A stretch of DNA of 64,000 bases. It comes from Rhododendron vialii (taxonomy: Eukaryota > Streptophyta > Magnoliopsida > Ericales > Ericaceae). Under the pieces are notes generated by a model. That model was not told the origin of the DNA, did not search any database, and worked only from the letters and a program-made list of their open reading frames with translations. The stretch is from positions 39,975,001 to 40,039,000 of the forward strand of contig NC_080560.1 of NCBI RefSeq assembly GCF_030253575.1, in the 5' to 3' direction. The position numbers were made by a program, and so were the translations under genes. Shown one piece after another: positions 11,501 to 21,364 of the stretch. How positions within the stretch are numbered: the first letter of the stretch is position 1; every line of letters starts with the position of its first letter.

Positions 11501-12536
11501 TTTAGAATGTAAAGTAATTGTTTTCCATACCTATATGTTTCCAGTTTATCTGAAAATAGTACTGACTTTGAAAAGGGAGGTCTGTATTTCCCTTCAGTTC
11601 TTTATCCCAGAATCATGCTAAGCATAGAAAAATGAAGTCTTATCATTGTGAAATATCTCAATAGGTATTTTCCCTTAGTTGCCGGGGTGCGGGAAAAATC
11701 ATTGCGAAATATCCCGATAGGTGTTTCATGTACCAGGAACAAAGTGTCATGGCTAGTATTGGTACCCAGTATGACAGGTACGACTATGGTGGGGTTTTAG
11801 AAGTACCTGTGCTTCATAGGGGTGTTCATGTAGTGGTTTGCTTCCCTTCTTCCGTGACTAATGAGTCATTCTTAAATTTTCTAGATGGAAGTTTTTTTTT
11901 ATTGCTTTCATTCTCTTTTATCATATTATGTGCTATTGGTTTGAGCTACATGATTAGGATCTATTGTGAGGTGGATTTGATGATAATTTCAGTGCATTTT
12001 GAAGGTTACTATCATTTCCTTTCAATATTTCTTGTCTGATTTTCCTCAAATACAATGAACTTTGCTTTGTTTGATGTGATTTTATCCACCATATTTAGAA
12101 AATTGTACGTGTTTTTTTTTTTTTCAGGAAACAGAAACATATATTGGTAACATAACAAATACAAAGGACTCTATGGTCTAGGAAATACAAAAAAATGAAA
12201 TACAGGATGCTGAGATTTTTCTTTTAGCTTCTTTTTTGTTTTGTTTTTGGAACGGCAAAGAAAGGTTCCTTTTAGTTGTTTTCCTCCACAAGAGTCACAG
12301 AATTTGTTTTCGGTGTAGTCATTTGGCCCCATTCCTCCTAAAATCATCAATTCCGTGACCAGTTGAGAAATTAACGACTTCTGCTTACTTCACAGGTTGA
12401 TAGCTTTGTGAAGATATTCCCAGGGGTCGAACACGGATGGACGGTGAGGTACAAGGATGAAGATGAAGTGGCTGTGAAGTGTGCAGATGAGGCACATCAA
12501 GATATGTTGAACTGGTTTGTGAAATATGTTAAGTAA
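6551..12536 (+). CDS. Dienelactone hydrolase family protein, complete (copy B)
   Basis: Seven exons with GT-AG borders: 6551-6701, 8780-8801, 10293-10419, 10803-10893, 11036-11125, 11309-11409 and 12396-12536. They join in frame to 240 residues, the usual size for plant DLH-like proteins. The fold is alpha/beta hydrolase; the triad is visible as Cys128 in GFCWG, Asp174 in LGAEVD and His207 in HGWTVRY. There is no signal peptide, so a cytosolic enzyme is likely. The family cleaves dienelactone-type esters in bacteria; plant members are often labelled carboxymethylenebutenolidase homologue or endo-1,3;1,4-beta-glucanase-like, and the true substrate is unknown. Intron 1 (2.1 kb) carries a Tourist-like MITE and a long TA microsatellite. 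It is one of three tandem DLH genes, nearly identical to copy C. The ATG chosen gives the [11 protein letters not shown] start shared with copy C. Confidence 0.9.
7297..7653. mobile_element. 357-bp Tourist-like MITE in DLH copy B intron 1
   Basis: Ends are GAGCATCTCCAATCCATCC and the inverted GAGCATCTTCAATCCACC. They are flanked by TTA (7294-7296 and 7654-7656), the 3-bp target duplication expected for PIF/Harbinger elements. Most of the interior is also self-complementary (tagaggaccaaa and the aaggacgg/ccgtcctttttagag halves), so the element can fold into one long hairpin. It is absent from unit 2. Confidence 0.8.
8479..8526. repeat. (TA)n microsatellite, DLH copy B intron 1
   Basis: About 46 bases of uninterrupted AT alternation lie between tttccat and ttgtaatgatg. 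The same place in unit 2 (about 32,880) has only a T run, so the repeat expanded or collapsed after the duplication. Confidence 0.95.
9607..10115 (+). other. Intron-borne open frame in DLH copy B, conserved in copy C
   Basis: Inside intron 2 an open frame runs 9649-10008; its counterpart in copy C is 33,958-34,347. The predicted peptides match except for scattered replacements such as Lys/Arg, Asn/Ser, Pro/Arg and Ala/Glu. The segment 9,815-9,905 is followed by a diverged second copy at 10,022-10,110 (both carry a taatg.tggca..gagc.gaca pattern). I do not recognise a family. Most differences between the copies change the amino acid, which argues against a constrained protein. It may be an old captured fragment. 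Confidence 0.35.
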
Positions 12537-13754
12537 AAAACATACATATACAGATATATGTCTACTTTTCTTGGCAGAATAATTTGATGGTGGGGTAGCA
12601 TTTTGTCCATTATTAGAGAGGGGGAAGTCTATGAACCCTGCAGAGAGGTGCCATAGAGGAAATGTACTAGGTAATGCTCATATAGTCATAACAACTAGTG
12701 TGGGTTTCACAAGCTAAGTTTGTTGTTTTGTTTTGTACTTCGATATTTATGAAAGCATTATCTGCTTGTTTACATATTTTACCAAGGAAGGGGTAAAGGA
12801 CGGGTGAATATCACATTCCTTTTAGATTTATGTATGTAGATGTTGCAGCAGTGTTCTAAAAATTGGAATTAATCGTTGATGGGGCCTATCCGACTAGTTG
12901 CTAAGCGCCGATTATTAATTGCTACGTGCTGATTAATTGCAGATTATTAGGCCTCGAAGCTCAAAGGTGGCAGACTGTCTGACTAGTGACTTTTAGAACA
13001 TTGTGTTGCAATAAGGAAATTACAAATTCCACCAATTACCTAGAAAATAATCTAAACGTATGTAAATCATACGGAGTACTGTTATTTAGGGCCAGAAAAT
13101 CCTTGCAGAGTGATGTTTATTTCTTTCAATCAAAATCATTGCAGAGTGCACATTGCACAGCTCAGGATTATGAGTTGCATACTGTCATTTATTTGCAATA
13201 GTGGTCGTCGTACCGTAAAATTATTCGGTGGGGCACCGTCACGTGATGTTCCAACATTCTTATCTGCCACAGGTAAGTTTTTGTGGGGTTCAATACTAAT
13301 TGTGTGGACTCTACAAAAATGTGTGATGGAGAACAGTGTGAAGGCATCACGTAGCGGTGCACCAAGACCCGGGAGATTTCAAACCTGTAACCTTAAAAAG
13401 GAAACAAATTCATAAGTTCAAGTTTTGACCTCCAGACAATCCTTCAATTCCTTCTTGGTGCCTAACTTTATTACTACGTCATTTTCTGGGAAAAAAAAAT
13501 TCTCATTACTTTTGCATATATGTTTAAAGATTATTTATTCATCTTGATTAGATAAGTCATAAAAGTAGAAAAGTAAAAAAGTTTGATATAAAAATAGAAA
13601 AAATCAGACAAAGTAATCAAATGCATCTACCTATCGCAGATCATTTTCGCCTTAAGTGATTTTCTAATTTTTTGTCATAATTTTTTACTTTTATCACTAA
13701 TCTCGTTGATATGACTAAATTATTTTAAAACATTTCCATATGAAGCTAGCAAAA
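12537..13754. other. 3' UTR and downstream DNA of DLH copy B
   Basis: Bases 12,537-12,680 are the probable 3' UTR. An inverted-repeat segment lies at about 13,232-13,365 (GGGGCACCGTCACGTGATG facing CATCACGTAGCGGTGCACC) and is shared with unit 2 at about 37,606-37,741, so it predates the duplication. No gene is visible. Confidence 0.5.
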
Positions 13755-13975
13755 TCTATATTATAAAACAGAGCGGTTTTTTATCTATCCATACAAATAT
13801 GAGAACCCCTCTAACCGTTGGATCGCAATTTCAGTAGGTTACGACCGTTGGATTAAATCATTGATTCTAATCTATTTCCCATGAATGTACCTAGCAGTTT
13901 TCCTCTTCTCCATCGTGTTCTCTCTCTTCTCTCCCCTCTTCCTCCATAGTTATACTCTCTCCCTCAATCCATCCT

Positions 13976-14000
13976 CCCCCCCCCCCCCCCCCCCCCCCCC
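13976..14000. repeat. Poly(C) run, 25 bases
   Basis: Twenty-five consecutive C residues within a pyrimidine-rich tract of Helitron 1. Homopolymeric C/G this long is rare in plant DNA; the opposite strand (G25) could form a quadruplex. It may also be a site of sequencing-length error. Confidence 0.9.
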
Positions 14001-14272
14001 TCTCTCTCTCTCCGCAGAACCCACTCCTCAGAGCTCCAGAAAAGAAAAAGAAAAAGAAAAAAAAACAGTGCCCACAAAGCTCCTCCACCAATCAGCCATC
14101 CCGCACACCTACCAATCAGCCATCCACTAAATCAATTCCTTAGGGTCTTCCTGTGGAAAAATTAATGTGGCCTAAATTGCTGTTTAGAATGGGAATTTTT
14201 TTTTGATGAGAGTCTTATCGAGAAAAAAAATTGTTGTTTAGGATGAGAATTTTTTTGCTGTTTAGACTAGGA

Positions 14273-14735
14273 AATGGATTTTGTCTTTAAAAGATGCTCA
14301 CTTTGTGTTTGTTAAAATGTATGTTTGATGGAGTGAAAATAGTAGAGAGTGAATTAATTCTTTATGCCCACTTTTGTGTAGCTCTCTTAATTTTTGGATA
14401 GATTTTGTGGTCCAACATTGCGAGGACACACGACATGGCGAAAATAACACGTGGAGACATGTCTGGGGAATTTTTTTGCTGTTTAGAAAAAAAAATTGAT
14501 TTTGTTGTTTAGGATGGGAATTTTTTTGATCTATAACTTTTGTTATTTGTCTCTAAAAAATGCTCACTTTGTATTTGTTAAAATATATGTTTGATAGAGT
14601 GAAAATAGCAGAGAGTGAATTAATTCTTTATACCCACTTTTGTGTAGCTCTCTTAATTTTTGGATAGACTTTGTAGTCCGACACTGCGAGGACACGCAAC
14701 AAAACGGAAATATGTGGAGACATGTTTGAACACGC
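14273..14735 (+). repeat. Two direct repeats of about 190 bp inside Helitron 1
   Basis: A block running from tgctcactttgtgtttgtta through gagagtgaattaattcttta, gcgaggacac and gtggagacatgt occurs at about 14,290-14,462 and again at about 14,560-14,732. A smaller duplicated motif (gatcaaatc.ctacag.accagcacatccc) occurs at about 14,898 and 14,948. Confidence 0.8.
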
Positions 14736-15057
14736 CACATGAGGTATCATTACCAGGGTAAATGTTGGAGACACAGCAAAGTGAATTCAACACTTTTTAA
14801 AAGCTTTACCAAGATAACATATGTATCTTAAAAAGTATTCTAATTGAGAGTTTATTTGTTGTGGACTTTGTTCAACTTTCGATTGAATGGTATTATTTGA
14901 TCAAATCACTACAGAACCAGCACATCCCGTTCCCTAGGTAACAATGTGATCAAATCCTTACAGCACCAGCACATCCCTTTCCCTCGCTCTCTCTCCTATT
15001 GCCAAGCATATGACCGAAACGTATTGCGCCGTGCCTTCAGGCACGGGCATGCACTAG

Positions 15058-16765
15058 TCTATATTATAAAACAGAGCGATTTTTGTCTATACATATAAAT
15101 CCAGCATCCTCTACAATCGTCCGATCAATATTTCATGTTAGTTGTAGCCGTTTGATCGAGAGAGTACTTCCTAATATAAACTCCCCTAACCTTATGACCG
15201 ATAAATCCTTTCAATTAATTGCTTTTACGTTGTTTCCTTAAGAAGGTTTTCCTATTTAATTTTCCTACATCCAACTCAATAATTTCCTTTTAGGTTGATT
15301 TTTTAACATTTAAAAACGAAACAAACCTTTTTTGATTCATATACTAAAAGGAAACATTCTTTGTTTTTTAAACTTGATAATTACGTTGTTTCTTTAAAAC
15401 GGAGTAGTATGTACATACGTTTTCCTTCAACAATGAATCTACGTTTTCCTTAATAATCTAATTCATAAGCTTTTCCAAGAAAAGAAGAAATCAGCTTCCT
15501 TCCTACCTTGATTGGAGAAAGAGAGAGGGTCATTACCTCTACTTTGTTAGAATAAGAAGTAATCAAATCTTTTTATTTTTTCGTTATTCTAATGTTTCTA
15601 CACGTTCTCTCCCTCTCTCTAGGTTAGATATTTTGACGCAATTTCGTGTCATGTTGTCTAGAGTAGTACACTGTTTCTCTCCATGGATAATTTTTTTAAA
15701 GTTGTAATAAAAAATGTTGTGTTGCACCTTTTTTTTTTATCGACGTATTGTGTCGTGCATTTAGGCATGGGCAATCACGAAATCCACGATACTGTTTTTG
15801 GAGCTTTTCTATGGTCATGACAGTATTTGTGTTAATTGAATTAGTGGTTTGGTTTGCGATGATATTGATTTTTATATTCCTAAATGTGTATGGCTTGGCG
15901 TATGACCTGCGTAATTGTACATGTCTTCCTGTTCTTTGTTAATACAAATCTTGCTTGTCCACAATGAAGGCTTTACTACTTATGAGTTAATTGTGGGATT
16001 AGAAATTTGTGAGACCAGTTTTCGGTCAGATTTTGATTCGCTGAATTATGATCAATATTGTATTGACCCGAATTGAGATGTTACAAATATAATTGAGGTT
16101 CTGATTATAATTCTGACCCATTGTTGGTTTCGGTCAATCCTTAAGGATTCAAGGGTAAAGACCTGAAGTTTTTTTTGTATTCCAAGACGTTATTTGTTAC
16201 TGGGTGAAAAAAAAAAAGAACATTTTTATTTTCCTTTCATGTACTTCCTTTTTGATAACTCAGATATCTATACCAATTTTCGCGTATCTCAACTAATCCT
16301 GGGGGCTCCATCGCCACTTGCAAGGAGTTGCAGAGAGTACTCAACACCAACAATGCCTCAAAGAGATATGAATATGTTAGCCCCAATAATCTGATGATAT
16401 GAATATGTTACTTTATTGATGATTGCCGTGAAGTTGTAGTTGATATAGCTGCTATGGGTTACTCAACACTCATCTCCTCTCTGCCAAGGTAATTTTGGGG
16501 CTTTTGGCATCATTGTTTATGTTGTGCCTATAAAACGTGCAGGGGCGCGCATGCGATCTTATTGCACGTGTTGGAGTTAATAAATTATTACGTTGAGCTT
16601 GATTTTTCTTTGACTTCGATTGTGTTCTAACGTAGACGGACTCACTTGAAATTTAAGAAAATGGGGTACCTATTGTCATGTATTACTTTTCTATTTTCTC
16701 AAATTCTATTCACTTTTGGGTTAAGAATACGTTGCGCCGTTCCTTCAGGCACGAACATCCACTAG
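15058..16765 (+). mobile_element. Non-autonomous Helitron 2, abutting Helitron 1
   Basis: It starts TCTATATTATAAAACAGAGCG immediately after the CTAG of Helitron 1 and ends at 16,765 with CTAG before T. The terminal hairpin is degenerate (CGTTCC-TTCA-GGCACG). Beyond it the sequence rejoins unit 2 (tcttat.tataatggaacg). An internal hairpin-like relic (gtcgtgcatttaggcatgggc, about 15,752) suggests a nested or ancestral Helitron 3' end. No transposase is recognised. Confidence 0.8.
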
Positions 16766-16787
16766 TCTTATATATAATGGAACGTTA

Positions 16788-17335
16788 ATGATGAATATTA
16801 GAAAGACGAACACAGAAAAATATTCCATAGGATGTCTTACTTCATACTCTCAAAATTACCAGTTAGGTCTCTATTTCAAGCTCAAAATCCGTTTCGAAGC
16901 GTTGGAATCTCTTCATATCCGATCCCAAATTCACGCCTTCGGTTCAAAGACAAACACGCGATCGGCATGTCTGATTATCATGCTTGTGGTTTTTCCCTCC
17001 ACTGCATAGATGATGATGGTTCAGCAACAAGGAAGATCGCTAAACCGAATCCATTACAAATATGTTCTCGTGTGAGAATCAGGGGTTCTCGTAATGGGTT
17101 TTCTCACTTGTAAACACTATATATTGAGGACTTGTTCTTGTGGAATCCGTTATCGGGTGATTGCAAGAAAGTGCTCTCACGTGAACAATTGAGCGATTTC
17201 GGTGACACCTATATATGTTGTTTCCAGCCCTCCGGGCTTTGTTATGACGACTCCATTGATGATTACGTGGTAGTACGGGCGATGACAGGAAGATTTTGGC
17301 ATACGATATTAAAAAGAAGTCGAATTTGTAGTATC
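16788..17335 (+). pseudogene. F-box/FBA pseudogene with internal deletion
   Basis: The frame reads ILSKLPVRSLF, then FSLHCIDDDGSA, RVRIRGSRNG, LFLWNPLSGDCKKVLSREQL and SGLCYDDSIDDYVVV, all matching the F-box genes at 42-51 kb, but in several frames and with an early stop (about 17,113). After DDYVVV it jumps directly to an ILAYDIKKKS-like stretch that corresponds to the C-terminal ILAWDLNKKS of the intact genes, so roughly the middle third is deleted. The locus is absent from unit 2, where about 4.1 kb including it is missing. Confidence 0.8.
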
Positions 17336-17344
17336 CATCCCTGA

Positions 17345-19573
17345 GCTCGGTGACTTGCGAAGCAGCCTTTTCGGTTGCAAAACCCTATTGGTTCTGAAGA
17401 TTCACGGTCGATTTGTGTTTAATGTTCCCCATCGTGTCTGCTTGCAAATTAAAACCATAAAACCCTGTCTCTCAACTTCCTTATATACGTGGATGACGAC
17501 TTGATTCGAAGGCTCTTCTTGGGTTGCCCTGCCCTCAAGGACTTAATTTGAAGTTTTTTTTTTTATCGGCAAAAGTAACATTTTATTAAGAAAATTGGGA
17601 GATAATTCAACCAAAAGTTGGAATCGTACAACCAAAACCTGAGAGCGCCCAGATAAATCAGTGGCAAACATAAAACAACCCAATACATCAATAAAGTCCG
17701 GTCCGAAGAAACCCAAAACCTACCCTAATAGAGACACCGCCGCCCACCGTTGCAAACAGGACCACGACCACCGCCAGTCAAAACTTCTGACATCCACCAA
17801 GCCACCATCCGGCCACCCCACAGAATAATCGACCGGATCCCAACACCAAAACAACCTGTCGCAGACGCATCACCAAGCCGTTAAGCGAGAACCAGGCCGT
17901 CCAACAACGACCACTGCGGGAGCCAAAACGCCGGCCGCTCCATCCAACCTAGAGAGTCCCTAGCTGTTAGGCGCAATCAGAGGTCCAACAACATCTCCAA
18001 CCGGGAAACTATGAGTAGACTAACGACCGTGCAAACAGGAACGCACGACGAGGGCAGGGGGTCTGAAAAAAAGAGAGGGGAGATGGAGAAAACAAGGGGT
18101 TCGAGGACCATACCAGAGACGATCTCGTCGGACGACCGAAAACCTCTATTGCGAGCTGCCGTGAAGCACAAGGATTTGGCTCCCAAAAACAGCAAGAGGA
18201 GATCAGACGCTGAGATCCATGAACACCAGCACTGCCATCGGAATGCCACCGTCGCCGCCACCTCAAAACCTATGCCGATCAGTTTTGAGATAGGAAAAAA
18301 AAAGAGGGAAAAGGAAAGTGGAAGGGGAAAGAGATGGGTGAAAGCGGGAGGGGAAGAGGGAGTGGCAGAGCAGACAGAGAGATGTGGAGTAGGGGAGGGA
18401 GAAGAGCCCGGGGGAGGAGGGGAGAGGGGCGCCTCCCCCCTCCCCCTCTATAGTTGAAGCATGTGTGAGCATCCATAAGCCTTTTGGACTTTCACTGCGA
18501 GTGCGAGAAAAGGAATATGGAGATCATGCATACGGCCTACTTAGAAAACTCTCAAATGTTAGGCGCCTATCGTTATCTGGTTCTACTTTGCAGGTAAGGC
18601 TTCTTGTTCGATTTCTCTTTAATTTGTGCATGCAGGAGACGCTTTAGAGCTTGTTCTTTAAGCCTATTTCTTTTAATTCGTCGTCTTTTTATCTATTCAT
18701 TTATTTTTGGACAATAACTTAATACTTGTTATACAGTCTCTCAACTATACTCATCATGCCAATTTGCCAACATTTGGTAGCTTAGTCCATCTAGAGCTGG
18801 GTTTTGATGGCCTCAATGGGCTGAAATTGTTGCCGGATTTTCTTTAAAGTTCACCTAAACTAGAATTAAATTCTCATCTTTCGAGAGGTAAGATTGGCAT
18901 GCTAGTATATAAGAATGACATTCCTAATTTTTTTGCTTTATATACCTGTGCATACTGATACTCGGGACTATCAATAAAGAAAGCATGGTAATGTGCACAT
19001 AAATTGATTTGGGTCTCTGGGTCTGTCCTTTCTGATGTCATTTGGCTTTGATTTGGGGGTATGGTTCTACAACAAAACGTCCCTATAGCTCTTCGGTTCT
19101 TGAAAGTTTAGGGGGGCCACTGTTTCAGTAGTATTCTAATAGCAGTCACTTTGTGCTTATATTGCTAAAGGTTAGGTCTGTCGCCAATCATCCCCCGCCC
19201 ATACCCCCAATAATTGGAGACTAGATGAGTTATGTTATGTTGTTGTTGTATATACCTGAGATATTGGAACTCTTTTTTCCCTCACTTTAATTAGGGAATC
19301 GTTCGCCCTGAGGAACTGCAGCACCTTTACGAGGAACCAAGATCCAAGTACTGTTGGATGCCAGTGCCTGAATGTTTACTTCTTAGAATCAAGACGGCTG
19401 AAATACACAAATTCCGGGGAGATGAAGAAGAAGAGCTGAAACTCGTGAAGTACTTGTTGGAAAATGCAATGGTATTGGAGAGGATGACAATTTTTTGTCA
19501 CTACTCAAGAATTGGCCACAATTTATTCAGCTTGAGAGATGAATTCTCATATCTTCTGAAGGGCGCAAACTAA
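17345..19573 (+). pseudogene. FBD/LRR-type F-box pseudogene, split by a retroelement
   Basis: Three exon remnants are visible. The first (17,345-17,553 continuing at 18,450-18,594) reads SLFGCKTLLVLKIHGRF, frameshifts to RRLFLGCPALKDLI, and after an inserted element continues YGLLRKLSNVRRLSLSGSTLQ to a GT donor. The second (18,737-18,889) reads LPTFGSLVHLELGFDGLNG and has an in-frame TAA. The third (19,295-19,573) carries the FBD domain (WMPVPECL, KFRGDEEEELKLVKYLLENA, VLERMTIF) and its stop. The F-box itself is not found. The gene belonged to a different F-box subfamily from the FBA genes in this window. Frameshift, stop and insertion make it non-functional. Confidence 0.8.
17556..18452 (-). 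mobile_element. LINE-like retroelement fragment inside the FBD pseudogene
   Basis: Read on the minus strand it ends ttaataaaatgttacttttg followed by ccgat and a poly(A) run, a tail typical of plant LINEs. It interrupts the LRR exon exactly between LKDLI and the continuing LRR frame. Ttgaag lies next to both ends (about 17,549 and 18,454), a short possible target duplication. The body is GC-rich at its 5' end and has no reverse transcriptase, so it is 5'-truncated or non-autonomous. Open frames across it are composition artefacts. Confidence 0.7.
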
Positions 19574-19825
19574 CTGCGAATTTACTCGATCTTCTTCCGG
19601 AAGGACCACAGAACCGCGTCATGTGTTGAGACTCCAGTCGAGGAACTTAGCATCTCATGCGTGTCTTTTGACACAGGAACGGAACTAGAATTTCACGAAC
19701 GCGGGGGCCGAACTATGGACAATGAGATTTTAAAATTTCAAGGTTCGGAAATCTAGTAGTTTGTTTTGTTTAGATTTTGAAGAAGGTTTTTTCGGTAATA
19801 AGTTGAGAGAGAGAGAGAGAGAAAA

Positions 19826-20390
19826 TCTACATAATAAGGGAGGCGGGTTTTTGAATCTTATGTCATACATAAATCCTAATCATTAATTTGCCCCATGAAT
19901 TATACGGCTTTCCCTCTTCCTTTTTCTCAAACAGTGGTAATTGCACAATTTCTATTAATCAAATTTTACGTTCAAAATTGATATATATCCTCCCCCAAAA
20001 AAAAAAAAACAAAACCAAAAAAGAAGAAGACTAACCTTCCACGTTCTGTGTGTTATTTTTAAATTTTGAACATTACAAATAGAGAAACCAGATCGAAGGT
20101 TTTCAAATTTCTACCTTGGCTTCTATCATATGGGTACATTTTCATTTAACTGTTAATTGTAACGTTCTCTCATATGGGGTGCGACATACACATATATGGA
20201 ATTCAGTTCGTATAAGATGAGGTTAAAAACAACCGTTGTATCCAAAAGAATTCGAAAAAGTGGTTTTTTTATTTATAAAAAAACAACCGGTGTTTGATAC
20301 TTAATTTAGATTGTGTTTAGAAAGTGTTGCGTCGTCCCTTCAGGCACAGGCATACATTGCGTCGTGCCTTCAGGCACGGGTATGCCCTAG
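19826..20390 (+). mobile_element. Non-autonomous Helitron 3, 565 bp
   Basis: It starts TCTACATAATAAGGGAGGCG after A and ends CTAG before T, with the hairpin CGTGCC-TTCA-GGCACG close to the end. The 5' end is a diverged form of the Helitron 1/2 start (TCTATATTATAAAACAGAGCG). The 3' hairpin region is duplicated in tandem (about 20,327-20,355 and 20,357-20,390). There is no coding capacity. Confidence 0.75.
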
Positions 20391-21364
20391 TGAGATTAAT
20401 AATTGAAGAAAAAACTTATGAGAAACCATACGCCGAGAAAGGGATTGGTTTTTGGGACCCAAAATGAACACATTTTTAAAATATTTAAATGTTTAAATAG
20501 CATCTAATACAAAATACAATATCTAAGTGTTCTTATCAAACAAAAAATAATTAAGAGTATTAACATTGAAATTTAAATAAAAAAAAACCCCAAAACAACG
20601 CAGGGACCGTGACCCCCATATACCCATATGTAAATCCGTCTCTGTTTTGACACCTATTTATTTATATATGTAGCCTTTTCTTTTGTTTGTTTAGAAGCTT
20701 ATAAAGTCTTAAAAGCTTATCTTCAGCTATTTTTTTATATCTTGTCGGACACGCGTTTAATGTAGTGTACTTTTACTGCGTTTTGGCTCGATCACTCGTG
20801 ATATGCTCTCAAACACTGTTACTTTTTTTTTTGGTTGATTTAGAAGTTTCGATCTATCCAGATTAGGTCAAACCAGCGTAACTTGTGTTGGGTAAGGGCT
20901 TCACATTGTTTTTTTTTTTTTTTAAAGCTAATTAAATTTTACTACTATTTTAACTTCTCATGGCAGCGGCCAAATCATTTTGTTTTTTTCCCAGATAAGA
21001 GAACAAGAAATAGGCCATCGACTACAAGAGCATTGGAGGCTTCAAACTGACAAGTGATTCTGTGAAGACAGGCTTTAAACTTGTGAAGCTTGTATCCTTG
21101 TATGCTATGTTTCATCACACAAAGGTGGAGTATATAAATATATATGCATAGATTATTACAGTTTTCCGAGTTTTTCTGAAGTTTCATTTTTTGAAATGGC
21201 CATAATATGATTTTTGAATGAATGATTTACGTGTCAGAAATTATAGAATGGACATCTCGAATCATCAAAATAGGTTATGAGACCTCGTGTGCTATTCGAT
21301 GGTGTGTTTGAATTGTTGTGTTCAATCAATTTGAACTTTTGCATGGACATACTATCTAACGAAT
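20391..21364. other. AT-rich intergenic DNA, unit 1
   Basis: No gene is visible. From about 20,965 the sequence again has a counterpart in unit 2 (38,232 onward), marking the right edge of the 4.1-kb stretch missing from unit 2. Confidence 0.5.

Larger units (their letters stand above)
13755..15057 (+). mobile_element. Non-autonomous Helitron 1
   Basis: It begins TCTATATTATAAAACAGAGCG directly after A and ends in CTAG directly before T. Eleven bases before the end is a hairpin, CCGTGCC-TTCA-GGCACGG. The 5'-TC, 3'-CTRR, subterminal hairpin and A|T insertion without target duplication are the defining Helitron marks. The empty site is in unit 2 (gctagcaaaa | tcttatttataatgg at 38,140/38,141). 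No Rep/helicase is present. The interior holds a C25 run and two long direct repeats. Confidence 0.9.

Noticed and set aside
13885..14130. 81-codon Pro/Ser-rich frame
   Set aside because: Created by the C25 and CT tracts inside Helitron 1.
18011..18457. 148-codon open frame
   Set aside because: Runs antisense through the LINE-like fragment, GC-rich and low complexity, with no recognised domain.
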